Source: Chryseobacterium cucumeris (GTDB taxonomy: Bacteria > Bacteroidota > Bacteroidia > Flavobacteriales > Weeksellaceae). Taken from it: 64,000 bases of DNA. Below the pieces are notes generated by a model. That model saw only the letters and a program-made list of their open reading frames with translations. It did not search any database and was not told where the DNA came from. Positions 31,896 to 41,419 of this stretch are shown piece after piece. The DNA lies in assembly GCF_016775705.1 (NCBI RefSeq), contig NZ_CP068760.1, positions 682,001 through 746,000 on the forward strand. The letters run 5' to 3'. The position numbers were made by a program, and so were the translations under genes. How positions within the stretch are numbered: the stretch's first letter is position 1; each line of letters starts with the position of its first letter.

Positions 31896-34769
31896 TTAAA
31901 AATCTACATTAACCCCTACAGAATATGTTTTGGGATTTGGATATACGTTAAGTGAATACGTTGTAATTGGCTCCACATCAAAACCTTTCCATCCTGTGAA
32001 AGTATAAATGTTTTCAGCTTGTGCAAAAACCTTAATAGAATTGATTGGCAAATTACCTAATGCTTTTTTGTCGAAAGTATATCCAACGCTTACATTCTTC
32101 AATCTAACAAAATCAGACTTGAAAAGGAATCTATCAGAAGAACCTTCTAATGTAGAATTCACAGCTGATAAACTTGGTACTGTAGCATTCGTATTATTTG
32201 GAGTCCAAGCATTCAATAGATCAGCTGAAACGTTAAGTCCAGATGCAGCATAAGAAGGATTCATTACCCAAGAATATAGGTTATCATAAATATATCCTCC
32301 TTTCTGATAAGAAAATAAAGCATCTACAAAGAATCCGTCATGTTGGAAATTAAATCCAAACCCACCTGTATACTTAGGCATAGGGCTTTTTCCTGTAAGT
32401 CTTCTATCACCTGCAGTTGGCGTTTGAGTTACATTTCCATTTATGTCTAAAAATAACTGCTCTCCGTTAGCTGGATTAACTCCTACATAAGGATAAAGCT
32501 GCCATTGATCTGCTGGTCCTCCAATACCATCAACAAAATCACCAGTAAGATCAGGAGCTTCCATGCTGATAATCTTGTTAGAGTTATACCCCACATTCCC
32601 AAATACAGATAGTTTTGTATTCGCTTTTCTTAGTATGTGAACTCTTAGTGATCCTTCAACCCCTTTGTTATCCATAACGCCATTATTTCCTCTTAATGAA
32701 CCTTGACCTGTAACATAAGTTACCGGAATAGAGTTAAATAATCTTGATGTTCTTTTTTGATAATAGTCAAAAGTACCTTCTACCAACCCTTTATAGTTGA
32801 AATCTACTCCTAAATCGAGTTGCTTTACTTCTTCCCATTTTAGATTCTGGTTTCCAAGGTTTGCCAAATAATATCCAGGTAAGCTTTGGTAAGCCGGAGC
32901 TGTAGTAGGGTTCGGTCCATTATAATCTAAATATGAAGAAGGACCTACTGTTAATACATTGGTATTATTAGTAACTGTAAATAAGTTTTGGTTACCTGTT
33001 GTTCCGAGTGAAGCTCTTAGTTTCAATAAATTGAACCCAGATCCTTCCATAAAGTTTTCTTTATCAATATTCCATCTTCCTGCTACTGACCAGAAAGTTT
33101 CCCATCTGTTATCTTTAGGGAATCTGTATGATCCATCTCTTCTTATCACCCCAGACACACCATATTTTCCTTGGTAGTCATAATCTACAGTTCCAAAATA
33201 AGCCAGCGTTCCTGCAGTAACCTTCAATGCACTTGCAGAAGGACGGTAGATATTTGGTGTAGCAGGGTTAAAAGGAACATATCCGGTTCCTGCACCGAAT
33301 TCCCAAACTAAAGGATCAAGACCGTTCTGCTGTTGAGTATAACTTTGCCAGTTTACTTTAATATAATCTAGATAAGCAGCAGCAGTAATAGTATGATCAC
33401 CAAATGAATGGTTATACGTAATATTTGTAGTAGTATTGAAAGTTAAATCGTTTACAGTATTAAATTGCTCAAATCCACCATATTTTGCCCCTTGTCCTGC
33501 AGCTACTACTAAAGATAAGTAACCGTTTGCAGCTCTTGCAAATTGTCTTTGATAATTTTTATAATCAACACCCGTTCTGTTTCCAATACTTAAATCTGAT
33601 GTAAGTTTGTAATTACCACTTACGTTAGCTGTTAAGCTGGTTTCCGTAAACTGGTTTCTAATACCCCCCATGATGTTATCATAAAGAATATATGCTCCGT
33701 TTCCGTTACCACTAGCCTGTCCAATCTGATTGAATAACCCTAAACCATTGCTAAATGTTGGCGCTGCTAAATATGGAGCGGAAAGCACTGTTCCAAATAA
33801 AGGATTCTGTACAGTGTTTGCATTAATATTAGCATTAGTTTCATCATCTAACTGATTCCTTTTTGAAAATCCCAGACCTATGATTGCACCGAAGGTTAAC
33901 TTTCCATCGCTACTTTTCCCATTAAGATTATTTCTAAGCGTAAATCTTTTGAAATCAGTTCCACGAATGTTACCTTCACTATCTACATAACCTAAAGAAA
34001 CAAAGTTGCTTATATTTTCTCCACCTGCACTAATTGACAACGTATGCTGTTGGCTCATCCCAACTCTTGAAAACAGATCTCTCCAGTCTGTATTCGTAGT
34101 GAAATTATTTATATCATTTTGAGACATTGTAGCTCCTTTTCCACCTCCCGCATTCTTCTGAACCTGTAATAATTCTCTTCCGGAAGACATGTTATAATCC
34201 GTTTTTGGCAAAACAGAAAAAGAAGTTAATGCATCATAGGAAATTCTAAGCTTTGAGTTAAACTTACCACCTTTAGTAGTGATTACAACAACCCCGTTAG
34301 CAGCTCTATTTCCATAAATTGCAGTAGCCTGTGCATCTTTTAGAATACTAAATGTATCAATATCATTAGGGTTTAAGTTTCTAAACTGTGACCCGGATGT
34401 AATGATACCATCAATAACATATAACGGATCCGTAGAACCATTTAAAGAACTAAGTCCTCTGATAATAATATTAAACTTACCAGATCCCGGAGATCCAGAT
34501 GCTGAGTTCGCTACTATACCTGGAGCTGTACCCTGTATAGAGTTAAGAACAGAAATATTTGGTCTGTTCTCTAATGTTTCAGACCCAATGGTTACCGAAG
34601 AAGCACTAGATTTAGCTTTCGTAGATGTTTTGCTATAACCTAACACAACAATCTCTTCAATCTTCTGTTCTTTGTCTTTTTTAGAACCTGTCGTGTCTTT
34701 TTGAGCAAATACCATCTGCCCTGTGAAAAATAACACACCGGCTGTCAGTACACGTAATTTAACATTCAT
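31896..34769 (-). CDS. SusC/RagA-type TonB-dependent receptor
   Basis: 957 residues. A signal peptide (VLTAGVLFFTGQMVFAQ) leads to a TonB-box-like EEIVVLGYS, a plug domain (SIQGTAPGIVANSASGSPGSG, PLYVIDGIITSG, TFSILKDAQATAIYGNRAAN, GVVVITTKGG) and a beta-barrel ending YSVGVNVDF. The N-terminal carboxypeptidase-like domain is absent. It is the first gene of a three-gene operon with SusD (30400) and a beta-sandwich lipoprotein (29574). Codon use is more AT-rich than that of the SusC at 16008. A perfect 20-bp palindrome lies 34 bp upstream of the start. Confidence 0.95.
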   Translation of the reverse strand: MNVKLRVLTAGVLFFTGQMVFAQKDTTGSKKDKEQKIEEIVVLGYSKTSTKAKSSASSVTIGSETLENRPNISVLNSIQGTAPGIVANSASGSPGSGKFNIIIRGLSSLNGSTDPLYVIDGIITSGSQFRNLNPNDIDTFSILKDAQATAIYGNRAANGVVVITTKGGKFNSKLRISYDALTSFSVLPKTDYNMSSGRELLQVQKNAGGGKGATMSQNDINNFTTNTDWRDLFSRVGMSQQHTLSISAGGENISNFVSLGYVDSEGNIRGTDFKRFTLRNNLNGKSSDGKLTFGAIIGLGFSKRNQLDDETNANINANTVQNPLFGTVLSAPYLAAPTFSNGLGLFNQIGQASGNGNGAYILYDNIMGGIRNQFTETSLTANVSGNYKLTSDLSIGNRTGVDYKNYQRQFARAANGYLSLVVAAGQGAKYGGFEQFNTVNDLTFNTTTNITYNHSFGDHTITAAAYLDYIKVNWQSYTQQQNGLDPLVWEFGAGTGYVPFNPATPNIYRPSASALKVTAGTLAYFGTVDYDYQGKYGVSGVIRRDGSYRFPKDNRWETFWSVAGRWNIDKENFMEGSGFNLLKLRASLGTTGNQNLFTVTNNTNVLTVGPSSYLDYNGPNPTTAPAYQSLPGYYLANLGNQNLKWEEVKQLDLGVDFNYKGLVEGTFDYYQKRTSRLFNSIPVTYVTGQGSLRGNNGVMDNKGVEGSLRVHILRKANTKLSVFGNVGYNSNKIISMEAPDLTGDFVDGIGGPADQWQLYPYVGVNPANGEQLFLDINGNVTQTPTAGDRRLTGKSPMPKYTGGFGFNFQHDGFFVDALFSYQKGGYIYDNLYSWVMNPSYAASGLNVSADLLNAWTPNNTNATVPSLSAVNSTLEGSSDRFLFKSDFVRLKNVSVGYTFDKKALGNLPINSIKVFAQAENIYTFTGWKGFDVEPITTYSLNVYPNPKTYSVGVNVDF

Positions 34770-34802
34770 ATTAACAAATTTTAATATATTTAATGGGCAA
34801 AT

Positions 34803-34822
34803 ATGTTAATAAATATTAACAT
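34803..34822. promoter_or_regulatory. Perfect 20-bp palindrome upstream of the SusC operon, candidate operator
   Basis: atgttaata and tattaacat are exact reverse complements separated by two bases. The site overlaps a near-match -7 box (CATATTTG on the minus strand, 34799-34806), a place suited to a repressor. In such AT-rich DNA chance is possible. Confidence 0.4.
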
Positions 34823-35568
34823 CTACAAATCAAACCTATGATTAAACTACGTTTTTTTTAGGTATTTGATTTAAACTTTACAGAAATCAAATATGATTTC
34901 ATAATTAAAGATATTTTTTATTAGACAAAAAATATTTTTTTTACACTTTATACACACTTTAACAAACAATTAATAATTAAAAAAAAATTATTTAGATTAA
35001 TTATAAATTACTTTAACAAAAAAAAATAATTACACATTCTAAAAAAGTGGTTTTCACACTTTTATGATATAAATCCTGAATTCTATTTTATAAGTTTATA
35101 TCCGAACTGTCATTGTAATTTTGAATACATCAGCATGGTAGTAATTATAACATTTTTAACATATTTTTAAAGTACTTTATAACTTCTTCATGTTAAGAAT
35201 CTATCTCCATTTATTTTAAGTATACTTCCTATAATTTTCAGAGAAAAGAGTTATTCGGCTAATGAGTGCTTCTCAGCAAATCGTTGGTAAAAAAACTAAT
35301 CTAAAAAAGACAGAGGCAAAAAGCTATAAAATATTCAAGTTAACACAGACCATTGACAAGTTATCCGTTTTGTAAGTCAAATAGATCGTAGTTGTATTCT
35401 TTGCTCTACCTCGACAATCATCGATTTGCCTTCTCTCAACGCTGTTTATATAAAAACAGCTTATTAACATATACAAAGTAATTAAATTAACAAATCAGAA
35501 CAAAAGATTACAGCATTCATGTTTTTTTATTAACTTTACCAATAATAACCTGTTAATTATAGTAAATA
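34823..35568. other. Long AT-rich gene-free stretch
   Basis: About 750 bp without a convincing gene. 34850-35040 is almost pure A/T. A hairpin-forming gctgtttatataaaaacagc lies at 35441-35460. A TAACTTTA sequence at 35531-35538, one base off TAnnTTTG, may serve the secreted-protein gene downstream. Confidence 0.5.
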
Positions 35569-35586
35569 ATGAGCAATAACTTAAAA

Positions 35587-36255
35587 ATGAAAAAAATATT
35601 ACTGGGAGCTTTATTCTTACCATTTGTATTTGTAGACGCTCAACAGTCTTTAAATATTAATAATGTAACTGGGAGTCAATCCGTCTTTGAAAATGTAGTT
35701 TCAGGAACAGGAGCCCCCGTAAAATATGAAGATATACAAGGGTCTCCTTATCAGTCACCGCTTTTTCAAAAAGCGTCTGTTGGAGAAAAATATGGTAATA
35801 TCGAGGTAAGATATAATGCTTACACTGATGACATAGAGTTTTTAAACAATGGGAAAACAGAGGTTTTACCTAAACAAGATGATTTTTCCAGAATTGAAGT
35901 ACTTCCATCTAAACAAGTCTTTGTATACTTAAAAAACAGTTCAGAGCCCAAAGGCTATCTTATCGAAATAGTAAAGGGTAGAAATTCAGTATACAAAAAG
36001 GAAAAAGTTATTTTTAAGGATGCCGCTCCCGCTCCTAATACCTATCAAACTGGTAAACCTGCCATGTTTGTAAAACAAGATCCTGTTTACTATATAAAAA
36101 CAACTTCTGGAAATATAAGTAAAGTATCGTCGTTAAAAAAAATAACGAATCTATTTCCAGAAAAAGAAAAAGAGTATAATATGTACATTAAATCTAATAA
36201 TTTAAAATTCAACGATAGTGATATAGCTAAACTGGTGAATTTTATCAATCAATAA
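35587..36255 (+). CDS. Hypothetical secreted protein
   Basis: 222 residues from the ATG at 35587; an in-frame ATG at 35569 would add six residues ahead of the signal peptide. A clear signal peptide (MKKILLGALFLPFVFVDAQ) is followed by NINNVTGSQSVFENVVSGTGAPVKYEDIQGSPYQ and mixed beta strands (YGNIEVRYNAYTDDIEFLNNG, VFVYLKNSSEPKGYLIEIVKG), then a Lys-rich end. No lipobox, membrane segment or C-terminal sorting domain was seen. The layout resembles uncharacterised exported Chryseobacterium proteins; no function can be given. It is a lone plus-strand gene with a strong terminator. Confidence 0.75.
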   Translation: MKKILLGALFLPFVFVDAQQSLNINNVTGSQSVFENVVSGTGAPVKYEDIQGSPYQSPLFQKASVGEKYGNIEVRYNAYTDDIEFLNNGKTEVLPKQDDFSRIEVLPSKQVFVYLKNSSEPKGYLIEIVKGRNSVYKKEKVIFKDAAPAPNTYQTGKPAMFVKQDPVYYIKTTSGNISKVSSLKKITNLFPEKEKEYNMYIKSNNLKFNDSDIAKLVNFINQ

Positions 36256-36284
36256 TTATATATTTAATTACTTTTAAATTTTAT

Positions 36285-36321
36285 AAAAATCCGAGTACAT
36301 TTAAATTGTACTCGGATTTTT
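36285..36321 (+). terminator. Strong intrinsic terminator
   Basis: A 15-bp perfect stem (aaaaatccgagtaca with tgtactcggattttt) around a 7-base loop ends in a T-run. It is 30 bp past the secreted-protein gene. Confidence 0.9.
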
Positions 36322-36368
36322 ATATATTGAGTACTCTATTACATTTTAACAACCATTGATAATAAAAG

Positions 36369-36402
36369 AAAAAACCATCTCAGAAATAGAGATGGTTTTT
36401 TT
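36369..36402 (-). terminator. Intrinsic terminator of the rimP-nusA-infB operon
   Basis: The stem aaaaaccatctc / gagatggttttt around a 6-7-base loop has T-runs on both strands and lies about 40 bp past the infB stop. Confidence 0.85.
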
Positions 36403-36440
36403 ATTACTCATGATCAATAGTTTGTGACCAACATAATTTA

Positions 36441-39410
36441 TTATTTCAGTTTTTTCTTAACCGCTACTTCTTCGTAAACTTCAAGAATATCTCCGATTTC
36501 AATATCATTATAACCTTTAAGGTTCAGACCACATTCGTAACCTTTTGTTACTTCCTTCACATCATCTTTGAAACGTTTCAAACTTTCCAGTTCTCCATCG
36601 AATTTAACAATACCGTCTCTTAGCAAACGTACTTTAGACTGTCTTGTTACTTTTCCGGTAAGAACCATACAACCTGCAATTGTTCCTACTTTAGAAATCT
36701 TGAATACCTCACGGATTTCAACATTACCAATCACCTGTTCCTGAATTTCCGGAGAAAGCATTCCCTCCATCGCTTCTTTTACTTCATCGATTGCTTTATA
36801 GATTACAGAGTAAGTTCTGATCTCAATTTCCTCACGATCGGCAAGTTCTTTTGCATTGGCACCCGCTCTTACATTGAATCCAATGATAATCGCATCTGAT
36901 GCTGCGGCTAAGTTGATATCAGATTCAGTGATCTGCCCAACACCTGAGTGAAGAATCTTAACACTGATTTCTTCTGTTGATAATCTTTGTAACTGATCAG
37001 AAAGAGCTTCTACAGAACCATCCACGTCTCCTTTAAGGATAATGTTCAATTCTTTGAATTCTCCTAAAGCAATACGTCTACCCAATTCCTCAAGGGTTGT
37101 ATGCTTCTTGGTTCTGATCGATAATTCCCTCTGCAGCTGTTCTCTCTTATTGGCAATAGCTTTACCTTCACTTTCATCAGCATATACGCGGAATTTATCA
37201 CCTGCAGTAGGCGCTCCGTCCAAACCTAAAATTGTTGCAGGAATTGATGGCCCTGCTTCTTTTAGATTTTTACCTCTTTCATCAAGCAAAGCTTTTACTT
37301 TACCGTGATTTTTACCCGCTACTACATAATCACCTACTCTTAAAGTTCCGGTCTGTACCAACATTGTTGCTACATAACCTCTACCTTTATCTAAAGATGC
37401 TTCAATAACAACTCCGTTTGCTGCACGGTCAGGATTTGCTTTCAACTCAAGCATTTCAGCCTGTAGTAAAACTTTTTCCAACAATACATCTACGTTATTA
37501 CCGAATTTAGCTGAGATCTCCTGTGCCTGAACATTCCCACCCCATTCTTCTACTAAAACTGGTGGATTTAATCCTGATAACTGCTGACGGATGTTGTCCG
37601 GGTTTGCATTCGGCTTATCCACTTTGTTGATAGCAATAATCATTGGTACTCCTGCAGCCTGTGCGTGAGCAATTGCTTCTTTTGTTTGTGGCATTACATC
37701 ATCATCGGCAGCAATTACGATAATTGCAATATCCGTGATCTGCGCCCCTCTTGCTCTCATCGCTGTAAAGGCTTCGTGACCTGGTGTATCTAAGAAAGTA
37801 ATTCTCTGACCATTTTCCAGCTTCACATTATAAGCACCGATGTGCTGAGTAATTCCTCCTGATTCACCAGCAATTACGTTGGTTTTTCTGATGTAATCCA
37901 ATAATGAAGTTTTACCGTGGTCAACGTGTCCCATTACAGTAACTACAGGAGCTCTCTGCAATAAGCTTTCTTCAGTATCCACTTCATCTTCAGCATCTGT
38001 ATCTTCAAGATCAGCATCTGAGAATTCGATTTTATAACCGAATTCATCTGCTACTAATAATAAGGTATCCGCTTCAAGTCTCTGGTTCATGGTAACCATT
38101 ACCCCTAATGAGAAACAAGCAGAGATTACTTCAGTTGGAGAAACATTCATCAAACTTGCCAATTCACCTACTGTGATGAATTCTGTTACTTTAAGAGTTC
38201 TGTCTTGTGCTTCAAGCTCCTGCTGGCGCTCATCCTGCTCTCTACGGAAAGTTCTTTTGTCTTTTCTGTGTTTTGCAGATTTAGATTTTCCTCCTTTATT
38301 AGTAAGTTTTTCTAATGTTTCTTTGATCTGGTTTTTAACCTGCTCATCGGTTAATTCAACTGGCATAACTCTTTGCCCTGGTCTGTTGTTCTGACCTCCT
38401 TTTTTGAAGCCACCACCTTGACCCTGACGGTTTCCACCACCCTGGTTATTTCCAAAACGGTTTCCACCCTGGCCACCCTGACCTTGAGGACGGTTTCCTT
38501 GTCCGCCCTGACCTTGACGGTTTCCGCCTTGTCCACCGTTATTATTCTGACGGTTTCCCTGGCCCTGACCACCTTGGTTATTATTTCCTGAGTTTTGATT
38601 ATTCCCCTGACCTTGTTGGTTATTCTGACCAGGTTTTTCAATTCTCTTTCTTTTCTTTTTTGCTCCGGCACCCGGCTTCGGCGCAAACTGAGTCAAGTCG
38701 ATCTTTTCCCCAACGATTTTAGGACCGTCAAGTTTTTGATATACTGTCTCAATTTTCTGTGGTTCCTGAGATTCAGGCTCAGCCTCTGTTTTTGGAGTTT
38801 CCACTTTTTTCTCCTCTGCAACCACTGGTTTTGGAGTTTCTTTTACTGTTTCCACAGGTTTAACTTCTTCTTTTTTCTCCTCCATTTTTGGTTTGTCTTT
38901 TTTCACAGGTCTGTTTCTAGATTCTATTTGAGACAAATCAATTTTATCCAAAACTTTAAATTCCTGCTTTTCAGGCGCTGCTTTAACTTCCGGTTGTTCT
39001 TCTTTCACGATTTCTTCTTTCTTTTCTTCAACCGGTGTCGCAACAGGAGCCACAGGAACTGCAGGAGCTGCAGGAGCCTCTTCAGCTTCAGGCTTCTTAG
39101 GTTCCAAATCTATTTTACCTAAAATTCTAGTTTCTGGTTTATTTGCTTTAGCTCTTATCACTTCAGGGGTTTTCTTTTCTTCAATTTCCAGTTTTTCTTC
39201 CGGAACTTTAGTGATCACCACCTCATGGGAAGCCTTTCTTTGTTCGCCGTCTTTAGCAAACTCAGCCTCCAATGCAGAATATGCCGCTTCTTCCAATTGA
39301 GCGTTAGGATTGCTTTCAACCTCGAAACCCCTTGACTGTAAAAACTCTACTAATCTGGACATCGAAATGTTGAATTCCTTAACCGCTTTATTTAATCTAA
39401 TTTTTGGCAT
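36441..39410 (-). CDS. infB: Translation initiation factor IF-2
   Basis: 989 residues. The N-terminal IF2N module ([25 protein letters not shown]) is followed by a long charged Glu/Lys/Pro region (about 60-250) and a Gly/Gln/Asn/Arg-rich tract (about 254-346). A second IF2N module and the GTPase follow, with G1 GHVDHGKT (about 492), DTPGH and NKVD, then domains II-IV ending [12 protein letters not shown]. It places initiator tRNA on the 30S subunit. The low-complexity tract is longer than in most bacteria. It is the last gene of the operon, 76 bp after nusA. Confidence 0.98.
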   Translation of the reverse strand: MPKIRLNKAVKEFNISMSRLVEFLQSRGFEVESNPNAQLEEAAYSALEAEFAKDGEQRKASHEVVITKVPEEKLEIEEKKTPEVIRAKANKPETRILGKIDLEPKKPEAEEAPAAPAVPVAPVATPVEEKKEEIVKEEQPEVKAAPEKQEFKVLDKIDLSQIESRNRPVKKDKPKMEEKKEEVKPVETVKETPKPVVAEEKKVETPKTEAEPESQEPQKIETVYQKLDGPKIVGEKIDLTQFAPKPGAGAKKKRKRIEKPGQNNQQGQGNNQNSGNNNQGGQGQGNRQNNNGGQGGNRQGQGGQGNRPQGQGGQGGNRFGNNQGGGNRQGQGGGFKKGGQNNRPGQRVMPVELTDEQVKNQIKETLEKLTNKGGKSKSAKHRKDKRTFRREQDERQQELEAQDRTLKVTEFITVGELASLMNVSPTEVISACFSLGVMVTMNQRLEADTLLLVADEFGYKIEFSDADLEDTDAEDEVDTEESLLQRAPVVTVMGHVDHGKTSLLDYIRKTNVIAGESGGITQHIGAYNVKLENGQRITFLDTPGHEAFTAMRARGAQITDIAIIVIAADDDVMPQTKEAIAHAQAAGVPMIIAINKVDKPNANPDNIRQQLSGLNPPVLVEEWGGNVQAQEISAKFGNNVDVLLEKVLLQAEMLELKANPDRAANGVVIEASLDKGRGYVATMLVQTGTLRVGDYVVAGKNHGKVKALLDERGKNLKEAGPSIPATILGLDGAPTAGDKFRVYADESEGKAIANKREQLQRELSIRTKKHTTLEELGRRIALGEFKELNIILKGDVDGSVEALSDQLQRLSTEEISVKILHSGVGQITESDINLAAASDAIIIGFNVRAGANAKELADREEIEIRTYSVIYKAIDEVKEAMEGMLSPEIQEQVIGNVEIREVFKISKVGTIAGCMVLTGKVTRQSKVRLLRDGIVKFDGELESLKRFKDDVKEVTKGYECGLNLKGYNDIEIGDILEVYEEVAVKKKLK

Positions 39411-39486
39411 TTATATTATTTACTGTTTTTAATTTTTAAAATTAAAGTATTTCTTTTTTACTGTTTATTAAAATTTATTTAAAATC

Positions 39487-40722
39487 TTAATCTTCAAATT
39501 CTTCTCTCAGAATACGTTTCACCTCTTCAATAGTTTCTTCTTCAAGGTCAACCATATTTAAAAGACTTTCAGTTTCTTTATCCAATACTGATTTTGCAGT
39601 CGTAAGTCCTACTTTCTTAAACTCATCCAAAATCCACTGCTCGATATCATCGTTAAATTCTTTCAATTCAACATCATCATCCTCGCTGGACTCTCTGTAT
39701 ACATCAATCTCATATCCTGTCAACCAAGAAGCCAGTCTGATATTCTGACCTTGTTTTCCGATCACTTTAGAAATTTCTTCAACAGGAGTATATACCAACG
39801 CGTAGTTCGTCTCCTCATTGATTTCAATTTTGTTAATAGTAACATTTCCTAATGCTCTCTTCACCAAGATCTCAGGGTTTTTAGACCACTGAATAACATC
39901 GATGTTTTCATTTCTCAACTCTCTTACAACGCCATGAATTCTGGATCCTTTTACTCCAACACAAGCTCCTACCGGATCAATTCTGTCATCATAAGCATCT
40001 ACTGCAATCTTCGCCTTTTCACCAGGAATTCTCACTACCTTTTTCAGGATAATTGTTCCGTCCTGGATCTCAGGAATTTCCAGCTCTAATAACTTCTCTA
40101 GGAATTTAGGTGCAGTTCTGGAAATAATAATCTGTGGTTTAGAACCTTTAAAATCTACTGTCTCAACAATAGCTCTGATATTCTCACCCTTTTTAAAGAA
40201 ATCGGATGGGATCTGGTTTTCTTTTGGTAAAATAAATTCATTTCCTTCATCATCCAGCAGAATCACGTGCTTATGACGGATGTGGTGGATTTCCCCTACA
40301 ACAATTTCACCAATTTTATCTCTGAACTGTTCGTACAGCATTGCATTATTGTGTTCCTGAAGTTTTGTAGCAAGGATTTGCTTAAGGGTAAGAATATTTC
40401 TTCTTCCCAACTGTGCAACAGGAATTTCCATTGTAAAGTCTTCACCTACTTCGAAGGTAGGATCAATCTTCTTTGCTTCAGAAATTTCAATTTCCAAATC
40501 ATCATCTTCAGACATTTCGTCCTCTACAATTGTTTTATTTAAAAATATCTGAAAATCTCCTTTATCCGGGTTTACAATCACATCAAAATGATCATCTGAA
40601 TCAAATCTCTTTCTTAAAAGAGTTTTCAGTGAATCTTCAATAATTGCCATAAGATCAATCTTACTGATCCCTTTTTCGTCTTTAAAATCACCAAAGGATT
40701 CAATCAACGCTATATTATCCAT
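39487..40722 (-). CDS. nusA: Transcription termination/antitermination factor NusA
   Basis: 411 residues: the N-terminal RNA-polymerase-binding domain (NIALIESFGDFKDEKGISK), an S1 domain (VVGEIHHIRHKHVILLDDEGN), and KH1/KH2 with VGACVGVKGSRIHGVVRELRNENIDVI and ISKVIGKQGQNIRLASWLTGYEIDVY. The C-terminal acidic repeats of E. coli NusA are missing; a short acidic tail with a helix-hairpin-like segment ends the protein, normal for Bacteroidota. It modulates pausing, termination and antitermination. It follows rimP after 16 bp. Confidence 0.97.
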   Translation of the reverse strand: MDNIALIESFGDFKDEKGISKIDLMAIIEDSLKTLLRKRFDSDDHFDVIVNPDKGDFQIFLNKTIVEDEMSEDDDLEIEISEAKKIDPTFEVGEDFTMEIPVAQLGRRNILTLKQILATKLQEHNNAMLYEQFRDKIGEIVVGEIHHIRHKHVILLDDEGNEFILPKENQIPSDFFKKGENIRAIVETVDFKGSKPQIIISRTAPKFLEKLLELEIPEIQDGTIILKKVVRIPGEKAKIAVDAYDDRIDPVGACVGVKGSRIHGVVRELRNENIDVIQWSKNPEILVKRALGNVTINKIEINEETNYALVYTPVEEISKVIGKQGQNIRLASWLTGYEIDVYRESSEDDDVELKEFNDDIEQWILDEFKKVGLTTAKSVLDKETESLLNMVDLEEETIEEVKRILREEFED

Positions 40723-40738
40723 CTATTCTTTTTTCTTT

Positions 40739-41206
40739 TTAAAATTTAATTACTACTAATGCTTTTTTGATCTCAGGATAAGAAATTTCTTTCTCCTCCT
40801 CCACATCTACTTTTCCTTTTCCGATATCTTTCGGTTTCCGGTAACGTAGAACAAGCGTGATCTTCTCATCGTCTACTTTTGACAATTCCCCTTCAATTTT
40901 AGAAGAATCCTCCAGCATCACCTCAATCTCTCTTCCAATGTTTTTACTGAACTGTCTTGGTGTGGATAATGGCTCGCTCAATCCTGCAGACATCACCTGA
41001 AGGCTGAAGTCATGCTCTTCACGATCCATATTGAATTCAATTGCACGGCTTGCATCAAGACAATCCTGCAAAGAAACTCCGTTATCACCATCCAAAATCA
41101 CTGTAATATCATCCCCTGCAGAAATTTTAAGATCAATAAGAAACAGATCTTTTCTGGTCTCAAGGAATTCATTTAATAATTCTTCAATTCTTTTTCTAAA
41201 CTCCAT
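40739..41206 (-). CDS. rimP: Ribosome maturation factor RimP
   Basis: 155 residues, typical size. The RimP N-domain includes LFLIDLKISAGDDITVILDGDNGVSLQDCLDASRAIEFNMD, with the conserved 'D-x-D-G-x-S-x-x-D-C' pattern. The motif LQVMSAGLSEPLSTPRQFSKNIGREIEV is also typical, where 'SPG' of many homologues reads SAG. It assists 30S subunit maturation. First gene of the rimP-nusA-infB operon, with a very good promoter 76 bp upstream. Confidence 0.96.
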   Translation of the reverse strand: MEFRKRIEELLNEFLETRKDLFLIDLKISAGDDITVILDGDNGVSLQDCLDASRAIEFNMDREEHDFSLQVMSAGLSEPLSTPRQFSKNIGREIEVMLEDSSKIEGELSKVDDEKITLVLRYRKPKDIGKGKVDVEEEKEISYPEIKKALVVIKF

Positions 41207-41281
41207 ATATTTTTATCTTGATTTACAGTACGAAAAAAGGCTTTCTTCCGAAGCCTTCCCATTTTTTCCGTAAATCCATTG

Positions 41282-41311
41282 CAAATATAAGCTTTTTTTC
41301 TAAAAAAGCAA
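41282..41311 (-). promoter_or_regulatory. Promoter of rimP-nusA-infB
   Basis: On the minus strand TATATTTG (41282-41289) lies 19 bases from an upstream TTG (41309-41311), an exact match to the Flavobacteria TTG-N17-23-TAnnTTTG form. It is 75 bases before the rimP ATG. Confidence 0.8.
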
Positions 41312-41387
41312 AATAATCTTAAGTATCAGTTAAATAGCGCCAGATTCATTTACAATAAATTAAAAGAATATGTCAGAAGATTTTTAT

Positions 41388-41395
41388 TACTTTTG
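41388..41395 (+). promoter_or_regulatory. -7 promoter box at the head of the polysaccharide locus
   Basis: TACTTTTG matches TAnnTTTG, 24 bases before the TTG start of the UDP-glucose dehydrogenase gene. No TTG at a good -33 distance was found, so an activator may be needed, or the promoter lies elsewhere. Confidence 0.45.
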
Positions 41396-41419
41396 TCTTA
41401 GAATTTAAAAACAGACATT

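Noticed and set aside
34823..35568. A hidden small gene or riboswitch in the AT-rich gap
   Set aside because: No frame with a plausible start and composition and no known aptamer blocks could be seen; only a small hairpin and A/T runs.
38351..39122. Open frames over the infB low-complexity region on both strands
   Set aside because: They are repeat-driven shadows of the Gly/Gln-rich and Glu/Lys-rich parts of IF2, with Arg/Thr/Val or Phe/Leu-rich nonsense composition.
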